A stretch of DNA of 64,000 bases from Vibrio cortegadensis (GCF_024347395.1 NZ_AP025472.1:1426001-1490000); one strand, 5' to 3'. Counted from the stretch's first letter, positions 26,133 through 36,089 are shown. Notes: generated by a model not told the origin, from the sequence alone. Numbers and translations are program-made.

Positions 26133-26798
26133 ATGTCTTCTATCTTGGTTGTCGATGACGATGTACAACTGTGTGAATTACTCACCGAAGTCTTAATCGA
26201 AGAAGGTTATGATGTCAGCTCTGTTCATTGTGGTGAGAGCGCACTAGAGTTCATTCAATCTCATCCCGTTGATCTGGTTCTACTCGATGTCATGCTACCA
26301 AACCTGAACGGCCTGCAAGTCGCGCGAAGAATTTGCCAACGCTTTGCTACTCCGATTTTAATGTTAACCGCGCTGAACGATGAAGCGTCAATGCTCGATG
26401 GTTACCAAGCCGGAGCTGATCAATACATTGCAAAACCATTCAAAGTGCCTGAGCTGCTCACTCGAATCAAAGTGATTTTGCGTCGAGTCGGTTTAGAGCG
26501 CCAGAGGCAGAGCCTGAGTTCAGTACCGTCGAAAATTGCGGATCAACTCGCTCGTATTCCATTAACGGGCACTGAATCAGAATTATTGGATTATCTCATC
26601 AATAACAGTGGCGTCATTGTTTCAAAAGCGGATCTACAAAAAAATGTATTAAAGAAAGAGTTGAGCCCGTTCGATCGAAATTTAGATATGCATATCAGCA
26701 ACATTCGACGCAAGATAGTTCAAGCGGGTTTATCTAAGCAGCACATTAAAACCATCAGAGGAAGGGGTTATAGCTACTTAGAGGTGGCTGGCTCATGA
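26133..26798 (+). CDS. OmpR/PhoB-family response regulator
   Basis: A 221-residue two-component regulator. The receiver domain (1-118) has acidic residues DDD at 8-10, phosphoacceptor Asp52 in LLDVMLP and the conserved Lys in AKPF. The C-terminal winged-helix domain ends in IRGRGYSY, typical of the OmpR group. Overall layout resembles CpxR/RstA. It overlaps the histidine-kinase gene by 4 bases. The target is unknown; the downstream Fur-boxed siderophore receptor is one candidate (inference). Confidence 0.92.
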   Translation: MSSILVVDDDVQLCELLTEVLIEEGYDVSSVHCGESALEFIQSHPVDLVLLDVMLPNLNGLQVARRICQRFATPILMLTALNDEASMLDGYQAGADQYIAKPFKVPELLTRIKVILRRVGLERQRQSLSSVPSKIADQLARIPLTGTESELLDYLINNSGVIVSKADLQKNVLKKELSPFDRNLDMHISNIRRKIVQAGLSKQHIKTIRGRGYSYLEVAGS

Positions 26799-28204
26799 CA
26801 TTAAGTGGTATGGCATTAACACTTAAGCAGCATCGTTCAGGTTTAGCGTTTAAATTATTTGGCTACTTAGCGGCAATACTGATATCGATCTTAGTGGTTC
26901 AAACGCTTGCAGAGAAAGCTCTAGTGAAAGCATTGCTAAAAATTCCTGCAGAAGTAAAACGCGATATGCAGGATTTGGCCTATCAAGCGAACATACTTAT
27001 CAATGAAGGCGATATGGATGAGTTAGCGGATTGGGCGAATGCACAGCCCTATTATCTGTTTATTATTGATGACAATAAACGTCCGATTACTCATCGAAGT
27101 ATGCACCCGCATTTTGAATTCAAGCTTCGCTATTTGCGTACGATCGATGTTCAGTTGGACGATAGAGTCAACCGTCCTTTGATCGGCCTACCGCTTGAAA
27201 ATGGAAATACGTTGGTTATCCAGTTGCCTCATCAAGTTCATCCAGCCAAAAATTTTGTCTACTATTTTACCTTAATCAAAGTAGTGATCGCTTTTGTGAT
27301 TCTGACTCTGTTTACCGGTATCATGCTGCGCTTTCTTCAGCAACCGCTCGATAGGTTAAGAGAGGCGAGCCGTCGGTTATCCCAAGGTGACTTTTCCGTT
27401 AGTGTGGTTAATGAGCTGAACTCTAAAACCACAGAATTCCACGAGCTTGCCACTGATTTTGATCACATGACGCAGAAGATACACTCATTAGCGGAAAAAC
27501 AGCGAAGACTCATTAGAGATGTGTCCCATGAACTTCGCACACCGTTGGCTAGGCAAAATTTGGCGTTACACTTGTTACGTAAGAAATCACAAGACAGCGA
27601 GCAGCATTTAATCACTCGGTTAGAGACTGAAATTAACGAGATGGATGATCTGATAGGGGAGATCTTACAGTTCAGCCGCTTGGAGAATTCGCAATACGAT
27701 GCGGAATACCTACCGTTACAACTTGAAAGCTATTGTGAAATTCAAGCCAGTCAAAGCAAAATGGAGTTAATTGGGAATCAACAGATCCAGACTCACTTGA
27801 ATAACCAAACACCAATGATCAACGCCGATGCCCGTCTGTTACTGCGAATATTAAAAAACTTGATTGGAAATGCGATTAAATATGCAGGACAAGATGCGGT
27901 GATTCAAGTGTCGGTGAGTAATGCTTTTACTGCTGACAAAAGTAAGCTTCAAACTGGCATGCAAAATTTTGTGGTTGTGACGGTCGAGGATGACGGACCT
28001 GGTATTCCTAAGCATCAATTAAAGTCTATTTTTGATCCATTCACTCGCCTTGAGTCTGCGAGAGATAAGCAGTCAGGAGGTTATGGTTTAGGCTTAGCGA
28101 TTGTGAAAGAGGCAATGAACTTAATGGACGGTAAGATCGTGGCAGAAAATAGTGAAATCACAGGTGGTTTAAAAATCAGTCTCTATTTTAAGTATTCTCA
28201 TTAA
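26795..28204 (+). CDS. Sensor histidine kinase
   Basis: A 469-residue inner-membrane kinase. A membrane helix spans about residues 20-37, a periplasmic sensor about 40-152 and a second helix about 155-178. HAMP follows, then the phosphoacceptor His245 in RDVSHELRTPLAR, the N box NLIGNAIKYA, G1 DDGPGIP and G2 GGYGLGLAIV. Paired and translationally coupled with the response regulator. The small periplasmic part gives no hint of ligand; CpxA/RstB-like architecture is as far as I can go. Confidence 0.92.
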   Translation: MTLSGMALTLKQHRSGLAFKLFGYLAAILISILVVQTLAEKALVKALLKIPAEVKRDMQDLAYQANILINEGDMDELADWANAQPYYLFIIDDNKRPITHRSMHPHFEFKLRYLRTIDVQLDDRVNRPLIGLPLENGNTLVIQLPHQVHPAKNFVYYFTLIKVVIAFVILTLFTGIMLRFLQQPLDRLREASRRLSQGDFSVSVVNELNSKTTEFHELATDFDHMTQKIHSLAEKQRRLIRDVSHELRTPLARQNLALHLLRKKSQDSEQHLITRLETEINEMDDLIGEILQFSRLENSQYDAEYLPLQLESYCEIQASQSKMELIGNQQIQTHLNNQTPMINADARLLLRILKNLIGNAIKYAGQDAVIQVSVSNAFTADKSKLQTGMQNFVVVTVEDDGPGIPKHQLKSIFDPFTRLESARDKQSGGYGLGLAIVKEAMNLMDGKIVAENSEITGGLKISLYFKYSH

Positions 28205-28275
28205 TATCTGTTTTTGCTGCCTCAGCAATCCTTTACATAAATTTACAAACGCAAAGAATGTAAATTTAATGCAAA

Positions 28276-28290
28276 TAATAATAATTATCA
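28276..28290 (+). promoter_or_regulatory. Fur box upstream of siderophore receptor
   Basis: TAATAATAATTATCA matches the 7-1-7 Fur consensus TGATAATNATTATCA at 13 of 14 positions. It lies about 92 bases before the receptor ATG, so iron repression is very likely. Confidence 0.75.
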
Positions 28291-28381
28291 CTTATATTCA
28301 CCTCCGAAATCAAACAAGGACACCGGCAACGGTTGAAACAGAGCTCAAATAGAGGCTCACCTAAAATATTCGGAGTGTAGG

Positions 28382-30511
28382 ATGACATTTTCAAAGAGCC
28401 ATTTGGCATTAATAATCGGCGCGGTTCTCGCAGCACCAAGTGGTGTAGCAAGTACAGAAGTAACAAAGACAGACGTTGATGAAAAGCTAGTGGTTACAGG
28501 ACACGATTACGGCTACAAAGCTGATACGAACTCTACTGCAATGCGCATGGAGATGACTCAGTTAGAAACGCCAGGACAAGTTAGTGTCATTGACGAACAA
28601 GTTATTGATGAACAACGCGCGAGTACGTTAGGTGAAGTCCTTAAAAATGATGCTTCAATTTCAGCGGGTTCAAAATCAACCAACCGCGAGCGTTTTAACT
28701 TACGTGGTTTCTCATTAGATAGTGGCGCAAGCTACTTGCGTGACGGTGTACAACACTGGTCTCACTACCGCCAGCCAGTTGAATTGCTTGAACGTGTAGA
28801 AGTATTAAAAGGCCCTGCAGGTCTACTGTATGGTGAATCGACTCCGGGTGGCTTAGTCAATATGATTGCTAAGAAACCAACGTATGAAACTCAAGTGAAT
28901 GTGAGCCAAGACATCGGTTCAGACAATTACACACGAACGGTTGCAGATGTAAGTGGTTCACTCAATGAAGATCAGACATTGCGTGCTCGTGTGATTGTAT
29001 CTCAAGAAAACCAGGACTCATGGCGTACACGTTTTGACGGAACTGATGTTGAAACTGAGCGTTTCGTCGGTGGTCTATTTGTTGATTACGACATTAATGA
29101 AGATACGATGCTATCTGTTCATTACGATCGTACTCAAGAGCTTGGAGACTTAGACAATGGCTCAAAAATTGATACCACAACAGGTAAGGTGATTGACCCT
29201 TCAATCGTAAATGATCAACGTTTTGCTCGTACTGATAATGATGTTGCCAACTATGGTGCCGCCATTACAGCAAACTTAAATGATCAATGGTCAGTTAAGA
29301 GTGGAATCAGCCGTCAGTTTTATGAGCGCCAACGAACAGAATCGAACAACTCCGTCCGTGGTGCGGGCAATAATCAATTCGGTTACAAGGTATCAGATCG
29401 ACATGATGAGTGGACATTCGATACCGCTTATGTTGATTTCACCGGTGATTTTGATGCACTAGGTGTGAATCACCGATTACTTGTGGGTGCAAACGGTCTT
29501 CACTACGATTACAAGCGTTTGTACGAAGCCGGGTATACCTGTGTTAACGGAACAGAAGCGGAAGCGATCAACGAGTGTGGCAATGGTTTCGATAAACCAT
29601 CAGACATCAGCTACCGCAACGATACAACAGAATCGCACTCTCAAAGCAAACATTATGGTGTTTACGTTCAGGATCTAGTCAGCTTTAATGATCAATGGCA
29701 AGTTCTAGCGGGTGTCCGTTTTGCGCATGACAAAACAGAAAGCAGCAGCGGCAAAAAAGAGAGTTACAACAATGTTCTTCCAAAGCTTGGATTAATATAC
29801 TCTCCAGCTGAAAATGGGTCTATCTACGCGGTTTACTCAGAAAGTTTTCAGCCTGTTGGTGAAATCACTAACCAAGATGATGTGAATTTTGGTGATAGCC
29901 AAGATGCAAAAAAAGGCACGCTTTACGAGGTAGGTTCAAAATGGGATCTGTTTGATGAACGCCTGTTTGTTTCTGGTGCGCTGTTCCAAATCACTCAATC
30001 GAACATGCAAGTGACGGAAGATTTTGATACCCCAATCAATGGAAAAGACCAGATCACGACGCAAGTTGGTGAACAAGTACATACTGGTGTTGAACTCTCG
30101 GCAACAGGTTTCGTTATGGATTCTTTGTCGGTAAGCGCATCAACGATGTTCTTAGATGCTGAATACAAAAATGATCCTGACTTGAATGGTAAGACGCCTG
30201 CTGATGTTCCTGAATTTACAGCAAGTATTTGGTCAACTTATGCGTTCAATAATGGCACAGACGTGAACTTAGGTGTTTACCACGTAGGTGAGCGCTACAC
30301 GGAAAGCGCTAACACCTTTAAGAAAGATGCGTATACTCGTGTCGACATGGGTGTTTCACATACCGTTAAGTACGATGAAAATCTTGATTTCGTTGCTCGA
30401 TTTAACGTTGAAAACCTATTTGATACCGACTACCTAGAAGGCGGTAGCACAAGTGGTGTCGTTGTCGGTGAAGGTCGCAACTACATGGCAACGTTACAAG
30501 TTAAATACTGA
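28382..30511 (+). CDS. TonB-dependent ferric siderophore receptor
   Basis: A 709-residue outer-membrane receptor. It has a signal peptide (to about residue 22), a TonB box EKLVVTG near 34-40, a plug domain (TLGEVLKNDASIS, RGF, VEVLKGPAGLLYGESTPGG near residues 78-163) and a 22-strand-type barrel ending in aromatic-terminated QVKY. Residue patterns such as ELLERVEVLKGPAGLLYG place it with hydroxamate receptors of the FhuA/FhuE/FoxA group; the exact ligand cannot be told. Fur box upstream; the TonB operon lies just downstream on the same strand. Confidence 0.9.
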   Translation: MTFSKSHLALIIGAVLAAPSGVASTEVTKTDVDEKLVVTGHDYGYKADTNSTAMRMEMTQLETPGQVSVIDEQVIDEQRASTLGEVLKNDASISAGSKSTNRERFNLRGFSLDSGASYLRDGVQHWSHYRQPVELLERVEVLKGPAGLLYGESTPGGLVNMIAKKPTYETQVNVSQDIGSDNYTRTVADVSGSLNEDQTLRARVIVSQENQDSWRTRFDGTDVETERFVGGLFVDYDINEDTMLSVHYDRTQELGDLDNGSKIDTTTGKVIDPSIVNDQRFARTDNDVANYGAAITANLNDQWSVKSGISRQFYERQRTESNNSVRGAGNNQFGYKVSDRHDEWTFDTAYVDFTGDFDALGVNHRLLVGANGLHYDYKRLYEAGYTCVNGTEAEAINECGNGFDKPSDISYRNDTTESHSQSKHYGVYVQDLVSFNDQWQVLAGVRFAHDKTESSSGKKESYNNVLPKLGLIYSPAENGSIYAVYSESFQPVGEITNQDDVNFGDSQDAKKGTLYEVGSKWDLFDERLFVSGALFQITQSNMQVTEDFDTPINGKDQITTQVGEQVHTGVELSATGFVMDSLSVSASTMFLDAEYKNDPDLNGKTPADVPEFTASIWSTYAFNNGTDVNLGVYHVGERYTESANTFKKDAYTRVDMGVSHTVKYDENLDFVARFNVENLFDTDYLEGGSTSGVVVGEGRNYMATLQVKY

Positions 30512-30626
30512 TAATGGGGTTTAGCCATTTAGTGCAGTAAAATACTAATTGAGGGGAAAGGTCATACTTTCCCTTTCTTAGGTTATAAATTTTGCAAGAG
30601 TTTACATCATCATGCAAAATGGATGG

Positions 30627-30653
30627 TATTGATAATGGGTATTGTTATCAATA
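30627..30653 (+). promoter_or_regulatory. Fur-like inverted repeat upstream of the TonB operon
   Basis: TATTGATAA-N9-TTATCAATA is a perfect 9-bp inverted repeat. Its core GATAATGGGTATTGTTATC (30631-30649) matches the 19-bp Fur consensus at 14 positions. It lies about 85 bases before the DUF3450 gene and is the probable iron-regulated operator of the operon. Confidence 0.65.
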
Positions 30654-30737
30654 GGTTTGAGCAGTACTCATTAGCCAATGAACATCGTTATAGATTAACG
30701 TCTGTTTGGTTCTCTTTTCACACAATTGACTACAACT

Positions 30738-31601
30738 ATGAATCATTTTAAAACCAGTTTAATGCTTATCATCGCCGCGAGTGTTACCCCCGTACAAGCG
30801 AACAGTTTGGATACGGCGCGTTCTATTGAAAGTAAAACAAATGCCGCTTCTGCTATCAGCCAGAAAAAGATCGATCAAAGTGCTCAAATGACACTGAATT
30901 TAAAAGCTGAAATAGAACAACTTCAAGAAGAGGTTGATAACCTTGAGGTGTACCGAAATCATCTATCAGCCTTGGTCGATAACCAGAACCAAGAAGCGGA
31001 CAGTTTGAATGTTCAAATTGAAGAGATTAAGCATACACGTCAGGGCGTGGTGCCATTGATGTATAAAATGATTGATGGTCTAGAACAGATTATTACAAAC
31101 GATAGGCCGATTAAGCCGGAGTTACGCATAGAGCGGCTCACTAAGCTCAAAACCATGATGAGTCGAGCGAATGTGAGTGATGCTGAAAAATATCGTCGAA
31201 TCTTAGAAGCCTACCAAATTGAAATGGACTACGGCACCAAATTAGGCAGCTACCAAGGGCAGGTTATGCTCGCGTCTAAGCAAGTGATTGATGCCGACAT
31301 TCTCTATTTAGGTCGTGTTTCGCTGGTGGCCCGCAACCTTAAAGGCGATCAATTTTGGGCTTGGGATCAAACAGAAAAGCAGTGGCAACTTCTCGACGCA
31401 TCGGTTAATAGCGATTTAGACAAAGCGTATGATATCGCTTCAAAACAGGCGGCTCCAAGTCTGATTACGCTGCCAGTGTCTGTATCGAATGCTCAACAGC
31501 TAAATTTGCATACCTCCTCTCGTTCGCAAGCTAATATGATAAAAAACCAAGCCAACATGATAAAAACCAATGTGACAGCAAGTAATTCGGAGATAAATTA
31601 A
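30738..31601 (+). CDS. DUF3450 periplasmic coiled-coil protein, TonB2/3 operon
   Basis: A 287-residue exported protein, signal peptide MNHFKTSLMLIIAASVTPVQA. A long coiled-coil (about 30-110, e.g. LKAEIEQLQEEVDNLEVYRNHL) is followed by a globular C-terminal part (LGRVSLVARNLKGDQFWAWD). DUF3450 proteins open the TtpC-ExbB-ExbD-TonB-TPR operons of vibrios and are thought to assist the energising complex. I start at ATG 30738 since the in-frame TTG at 30726 adds only MTTT; no good ribosome-binding site is visible for either. Two bases separate it from ttpC. Confidence 0.85.
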   Translation: MNHFKTSLMLIIAASVTPVQANSLDTARSIESKTNAASAISQKKIDQSAQMTLNLKAEIEQLQEEVDNLEVYRNHLSALVDNQNQEADSLNVQIEEIKHTRQGVVPLMYKMIDGLEQIITNDRPIKPELRIERLTKLKTMMSRANVSDAEKYRRILEAYQIEMDYGTKLGSYQGQVMLASKQVIDADILYLGRVSLVARNLKGDQFWAWDQTEKQWQLLDASVNSDLDKAYDIASKQAAPSLITLPVSVSNAQQLNLHTSSRSQANMIKNQANMIKTNVTASNSEIN

Positions 31602-31602
31602 G

Positions 31603-32991
31603 ATGATCAATGTATCTCTAACGTCAACATTTTCTAGCCTTCGAGTGCTAGGGCTATCACTGGTTCTTTTCTGTCACAACGCTATGGCTACGGATGCTCT
31701 CGTTCACCAAGCTAAAATCGAAAATACCCAGCAAAAATCACATAACGTTCAACGTGAAAAAGGTTTTAAGCAGACTGAACAAACATTCCAACAACAGAAA
31801 AATGAGTTGTTGGCTAAACGTAAGCAACTCCAAGCTGAAACGGATAAATTATCAACCCAGTTTAGTGCGAATGAAAACCGATTGGCAAAATTGGAAGAAA
31901 CATTACGTCTGGATGCAGGTAGCCTAGGTGAGCTGTTTGGTGTTGTCAGGCAATCGGCAAAGGATTTAAAACGAGAACTTGATTCGTCTATCACTCAAGC
32001 GGACGCAGCGAGATATTCGCAAACCATTACCGATATTGTGGATGCTCAATCACTACCATCAATGACTCAATTGACTGGGCTGTGGTTAAGCATGGTCGAA
32101 CAGATCCGTGCCAGTGGCGAACTTGGACAAACAAGCATTACCTATATTAATGGTGACGGGGAACGTTCAGAAGTCGCGGCAGCACGATTAGGTGTATTTG
32201 GTCTGATAGGCGAACAAGGTTACATGAATTGGAATGGCAAGCGTCAAACCGCCACTCACTACTTAAAACAGCCAGACAATGGACCGACACTTTCGACTGT
32301 TTCAACTCTTCGAGATGGTGGTATTCAATATATCGTTGTTGATCCATCACGTGGCGTAATGCTCGAACAATTGGCGAATACTCCAAGCTTTAAAGACCGC
32401 ATTCAAGCGGGTGGTGTGGTTGGCAAAATCATTTTAGGTCTACTTGGAGTCGGTTTGATTATCGCTCTGTATCGTGGTGTCGCATTACTCATCGCACAAC
32501 AAAAAATTAAGCGACAACTGAAGAACCCAACACAAGCTGGAGATAACCCACTAGGTCGAATTCTAGCCGTATACGATGGTGAGCAAAATCGTAGTGTTGA
32601 AGCGCTAGAACTTAGATTGCTAGAAGCCGTTGTTGATGAGCAGCAAGGGTTAGAGACGGGTTTATCAATGCTGAAACTATTGGCGGCTTTAGCACCAATG
32701 CTTGGTCTGCTAGGTACAGTAACAGGCATGATTGAGACGTTCCAAGTGATTACTCAGTTTGGTAACGGCGATCCAAAGGTGATGGCAGGTGGCATTTCAA
32801 TGGCACTGATCACGACCGTACTTGGTCTGGTTGCTGCAATGCCACTGTTGCTTGCACATAACGTATTGAGCTCTCAGGCAGAGAACATACGCACTATTTT
32901 AGAGAAGCAAGGAATTGGCTTAGTGGCTGAACAAGCTGAAAAAACAAACCCTCAAGCTCCGATTGCTCACTCTGTTGGAAATGCAGCGTAA
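31603..32991 (+). CDS. ttpC: TtpC, MotA/TolQ/ExbB-family protein
   Basis: A 462-residue membrane protein: signal-like N-terminus, a long periplasmic coiled-coil (about 35-120), and a C-terminal ExbB/TolQ domain from about residue 265 with three membrane helices and the motif LAALAPMLGLLGTVTGMI. In Vibrio anguillarum and relatives TtpC is needed for TonB2-dependent siderophore uptake besides ExbB2 and ExbD2 (established). Its stop overlaps the exbB start (TAATG). Confidence 0.9.
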   Translation: MINVSLTSTFSSLRVLGLSLVLFCHNAMATDALVHQAKIENTQQKSHNVQREKGFKQTEQTFQQQKNELLAKRKQLQAETDKLSTQFSANENRLAKLEETLRLDAGSLGELFGVVRQSAKDLKRELDSSITQADAARYSQTITDIVDAQSLPSMTQLTGLWLSMVEQIRASGELGQTSITYINGDGERSEVAAARLGVFGLIGEQGYMNWNGKRQTATHYLKQPDNGPTLSTVSTLRDGGIQYIVVDPSRGVMLEQLANTPSFKDRIQAGGVVGKIILGLLGVGLIIALYRGVALLIAQQKIKRQLKNPTQAGDNPLGRILAVYDGEQNRSVEALELRLLEAVVDEQQGLETGLSMLKLLAALAPMLGLLGTVTGMIETFQVITQFGNGDPKVMAGGISMALITTVLGLVAAMPLLLAHNVLSSQAENIRTILEKQGIGLVAEQAEKTNPQAPIAHSVGNAA

Positions 32992-33542
32992 TGAATGGCT
33001 TTGTAATTCCTGAGTTTATCCAGAACCACGATTGGGTACTTGCTCTGTCTCATTTTATGGAACAGGGCGGGCAGATCCTATGGTGGTTAGCGGCAGTCGT
33101 TGGAATTTGTTGGTTACTAGTGATTGAGAGAGTGATTTACCTCGCGTTCTATTTCCCTAAGCAACGAAAAGCACTTCAAAAACAATGGTCGCAAAGGGAA
33201 GACCATCACTCGTGGCATGCTCATGCAATACGAGATGGCTGGGTGTCTCAAGCGCATATCGCACTCAATCAGAATCTGAATATGATCAAACTCTTGGTGG
33301 CGATCTGCCCCATGCTTGGTTTGCTTGGAACTGTGACGGGTATGATTTCAGTATTTGATGTAATGGCGACTCAAGGCAGTAGTAACCCAAAATTGATGGC
33401 GTCAGGTATCTCACTCGCGACATTGCCGACAATGGCTGGAATGGTCGCTGCATTAGCGGGAATGTTTGTACATGCGCGTTTGGCAAAGGTCTGCAACTTG
33501 TCTGAATTGAAATTAGAAAAATCTTTAAGGAGTCAGAAATGA
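32991..33542 (+). CDS. exbB: ExbB proton-channel protein of TonB2/3 system
   Basis: A 183-residue inner-membrane protein with three hydrophobic helices and the family motif VAICPMLGLLGTVTGMISVF near residues 101-120. With ExbD and TonB it couples the proton gradient to outer-membrane receptors. It starts within the ttpC stop and overlaps exbD by 4 bases. Shorter than the ExbB1 in this window (226 residues), as is usual for the TonB2-type system. Confidence 0.92.
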   Translation: MNGFVIPEFIQNHDWVLALSHFMEQGGQILWWLAAVVGICWLLVIERVIYLAFYFPKQRKALQKQWSQREDHHSWHAHAIRDGWVSQAHIALNQNLNMIKLLVAICPMLGLLGTVTGMISVFDVMATQGSSNPKLMASGISLATLPTMAGMVAALAGMFVHARLAKVCNLSELKLEKSLRSQK

Positions 33543-33943
33543 GGCTCGGTAGACGTCACGTAAAAAATGAAGAAGCACAAATCGATCTGACTTCTATGTT
33601 AGATATCGTCTTTATCATGCTGATCTTTTTTATTGTGACAAGCTCATTTGTTAGAGAGTCGGGGGTTGACGTTAATCGCCCGCAAGCTTCAAACGTGACC
33701 AGTCAGAAAGAGGCCGGAATTTTTGTCGCCATCACCTCTGCGAACGATATTTATATTGATAAACGACTGGTGGACGCTGAACGAGTAGAAGCAACACTGG
33801 AACACTTATTATTAGAACAACCTGAAGCGTCGTTGGTGATCCAAGCGGATGAACATGCGTATAACGGCACGGTAGTCAAAGTGATGGATGCTGCAAAAGG
33901 TGCTGGCGTGAAGAGTATCGCGTTGGCGGCGGAGAAGCTCTAA
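33539..33943 (+). CDS. exbD: ExbD of TonB2/3 system
   Basis: A 134-residue protein with one N-terminal membrane helix. It has the functional Asp in LTSMLDIVFIMLIFF near residue 22, followed by a periplasmic domain. Partner of ExbB and TonB. Overlaps both neighbours (4 bases with exbB, 1 base with tonB), so production of all subunits is coupled. Confidence 0.92.
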   Translation: MRLGRRHVKNEEAQIDLTSMLDIVFIMLIFFIVTSSFVRESGVDVNRPQASNVTSQKEAGIFVAITSANDIYIDKRLVDAERVEATLEHLLLEQPEASLVIQADEHAYNGTVVKVMDAAKGAGVKSIALAAEKL

Positions 33944-34563
33944 TGCTACGTTTACTCATGGCGTTGCCGTTTGCGGTAGCGATTTCGATTGGGCTATTCA
34001 CCTTTATGGCTTGGATGGTAGACAGCGGTCACCAACGGACACCGGAGCAAGCTGAAACGCTCAGTTTTAATATGTTGATGATAGAACAAGAAGAAGCGTT
34101 ACAGCGTAGAAAGCGAAGTGTGCCAGAGCAGCCTAAAGCGCCAGAAATGCCGCCTAAATCAGCAATGAATCAGGCTAAAGCAGAGGCCACCGTTAGTAAT
34201 CCGAAATTGTCACTGCCAGATTTAGGACTTAACACCGTCGCCAATGGATTAGCGATCAATATGCCGACATTTGGTGATTTTGGATCCAATCAAAAAGCGA
34301 TGCCACTGTACCGAGTGGAGCCACGTTATCCAGAAAAAGCAAAAAAACGTAAGGTGGAAGGTTTTGTTGAGATGGAATTTACTATCGACAAAACAGGCCG
34401 ACCTACGGGCATAAAAATCACGAGTGCTAAACCTGCACGAATGTTTGATCGTTCAGCAAGGAGAGCGCTTAGGAAGTGGAAGTATCAACCTAAAATTGTT
34501 GATGGTCAATCTGTTGAGCAGTTAGGACAGACCGTTAGAATAGAATTTAAAATGGATAAATAA
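33943..34563 (+). CDS. tonB: TonB of the TonB2/TonB3 type
   Basis: A 206-residue energy transducer: N-terminal membrane anchor (about 4-25), a short linker with modest Pro/Glu content, and a C-terminal TonB domain (VEPRYPEKAKKRKVEGFVEMEFTID, ARRALRKWKYQP). The short proline-poor linker and the ttpC partner are typical of vibrio TonB2 and TonB3 rather than TonB1. The number cannot be decided without comparison to reference strains, so I give only tonB. Confidence 0.9.
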   Translation: MLRLLMALPFAVAISIGLFTFMAWMVDSGHQRTPEQAETLSFNMLMIEQEEALQRRKRSVPEQPKAPEMPPKSAMNQAKAEATVSNPKLSLPDLGLNTVANGLAINMPTFGDFGSNQKAMPLYRVEPRYPEKAKKRKVEGFVEMEFTIDKTGRPTGIKITSAKPARMFDRSARRALRKWKYQPKIVDGQSVEQLGQTVRIEFKMDK

Positions 34564-35816
34564 TGAAACGAGTATTTAAGCTTTTTCTTACTGCATTTTG
34601 GGTTCAGTTTTTGGTTGTACCGATGGGGATTTCTGCGGAACTCAGTCAGTACACTGCAAATCGCGTACAGCGAGCGCATCAACTCCAGCAAGATGAAAAA
34701 CTATCGGAAGCGATTGGTACTCTAAATGATTTAGAGATCAATCGAGATTACGATAAAGCGTTTGTAGCGCGGATGCTGGGAGTGTTCTATTGGCAAAATG
34801 AGCAAGAGGAACTGGCGATTGAACAGCTCACGTTCGCGGTAAACAGCCAGTTACTTGAAGACGCTCAAGCGTGGGTCACTAGGCGTATGCTTGCTGATAT
34901 TTTATTGAGTCAACAGCACTTTGAGAAAGCAATTTCCCATTATTATGAATTATTGAAAACACGACCAGATGACAAAAAAGGCGCGGAGTTGTGGCTGCGA
35001 GTTGCACAGAGTTATTACCAGTTATCTCAATGGGAAAGGGTGCTGGTTTCAATTAGTAAGTTTGATCGCAGCAATCGAGTTAACGCCCATACAGGAGCTC
35101 TTTCAGACAACAAAGATACGAATGCTGACACTAATGAACTGACGGATAAGTTTTCATCTCTATCATTAAAACTCGGAGCGCAGATGCAACTTAAGCGTTG
35201 GAAGGATGCGATTCCAACCTTAGAGCAACTCATCCATTTACAGCCTAATAAAGTGAGCTGGTGGAGACAGCTTGTTGGGCTTCAACTTAAATTGAACAAA
35301 ACGGATTCAGCGTTAGATTCGCTGGCGTTAGCTAAATTGCAAGGCGTTGCGTTGTCACAACAAGATCTGATTTTATTGTCTCAACTCTATTCGAAAAGAG
35401 GCGTACCGGAACGCGCTGCTCAAATATTGAGTGAACTGGCTGATGCAGAATCAGATGTCACCTTGCTGAGTCAACAGGCCGCTTATTGGCAACAAGCAAA
35501 AGAGTGGCAACATGCGATTTCTACGTGGTCGCTTGCGGCTAAGCTTGAGCCTAAATATCACTGGCAAGTTGCACAATTATTGGTGCAAGAGGGACACTAT
35601 CAGCGTGCATTAACGGAGTTAGATAAAGTCACTGAAAAGGAGCGAAAAGCTGATGTAGCGCTGGCGAAAGTGCGTGTTTATTACAAATTGAATAAGCTCG
35701 ACAAAGCGTTAGCCAATGCAAAGAGAGCGGATAATATTGAACCTTCCAGTGAAGCAAAAAATTGGATGAAATATCTGACTCAGTTGAGAGTGGTATCGGA
35801 TTCAAAATCCTCCTAG
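34563..35816 (+). CDS. TPR protein closing the TonB2/3 operon
   Basis: A 417-residue exported protein with a signal peptide (to about Ala25, MGISAELSQ) and tetratricopeptide-like helices throughout. The same kind of TPR gene ends the tonB2 operon in V. cholerae and other vibrios (family knowledge); its role with TonB2 is not well defined. It overlaps tonB by one base. A strong terminator lies about 105 bases after the stop. Confidence 0.85.
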   Translation: MKRVFKLFLTAFWVQFLVVPMGISAELSQYTANRVQRAHQLQQDEKLSEAIGTLNDLEINRDYDKAFVARMLGVFYWQNEQEELAIEQLTFAVNSQLLEDAQAWVTRRMLADILLSQQHFEKAISHYYELLKTRPDDKKGAELWLRVAQSYYQLSQWERVLVSISKFDRSNRVNAHTGALSDNKDTNADTNELTDKFSSLSLKLGAQMQLKRWKDAIPTLEQLIHLQPNKVSWWRQLVGLQLKLNKTDSALDSLALAKLQGVALSQQDLILLSQLYSKRGVPERAAQILSELADAESDVTLLSQQAAYWQQAKEWQHAISTWSLAAKLEPKYHWQVAQLLVQEGHYQRALTELDKVTEKERKADVALAKVRVYYKLNKLDKALANAKRADNIEPSSEAKNWMKYLTQLRVVSDSKSS

Positions 35817-35920
35817 TTTATTTCGTCCTGTCTAGCTTGGTTCTGTTTTCTTAGCTTTATTTGACGTCCAGATTTAAAAGAACTTGAGTACTAAATCCCA
35901 ATCTCCATAGACCCTATAAC

Positions 35921-35953
35921 AATCCCCATAGTCTCTGATTATGGGGATTTTTT
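35921..35953 (+). terminator. Rho-independent terminator of the TonB operon
   Basis: AATCCCCATA (35921-35930), a 9-base loop, TATGGGGATT (35940-35949), then a run of T. A perfect 10-bp stem, well placed to end the DUF3450-to-TPR operon. Confidence 0.88.
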
Positions 35954-36033
35954 ATTTTGTCTTACTAGGGGCAATCTCATTAGGTAGGTCACACTAGTGT
36001 AAGTGAACGTAAATAATGTAAATTGAATGCCAA

Positions 36034-36048
36034 TGAAAACCATTATCA
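36034..36048 (+). promoter_or_regulatory. Fur-like box upstream of the PepSY operon
   Basis: TGAAAACCATTATCA matches TGATAATNATTATCA at 12 of 14 positions, 42 bases before the PepSY ATG. It suggests iron control of the following operon, though Zur sites look similar and cannot be excluded. Confidence 0.55.
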
Positions 36049-36089
36049 ATTACATTGCGGTCCATCCTATTTATATCAGTTAACCATTC

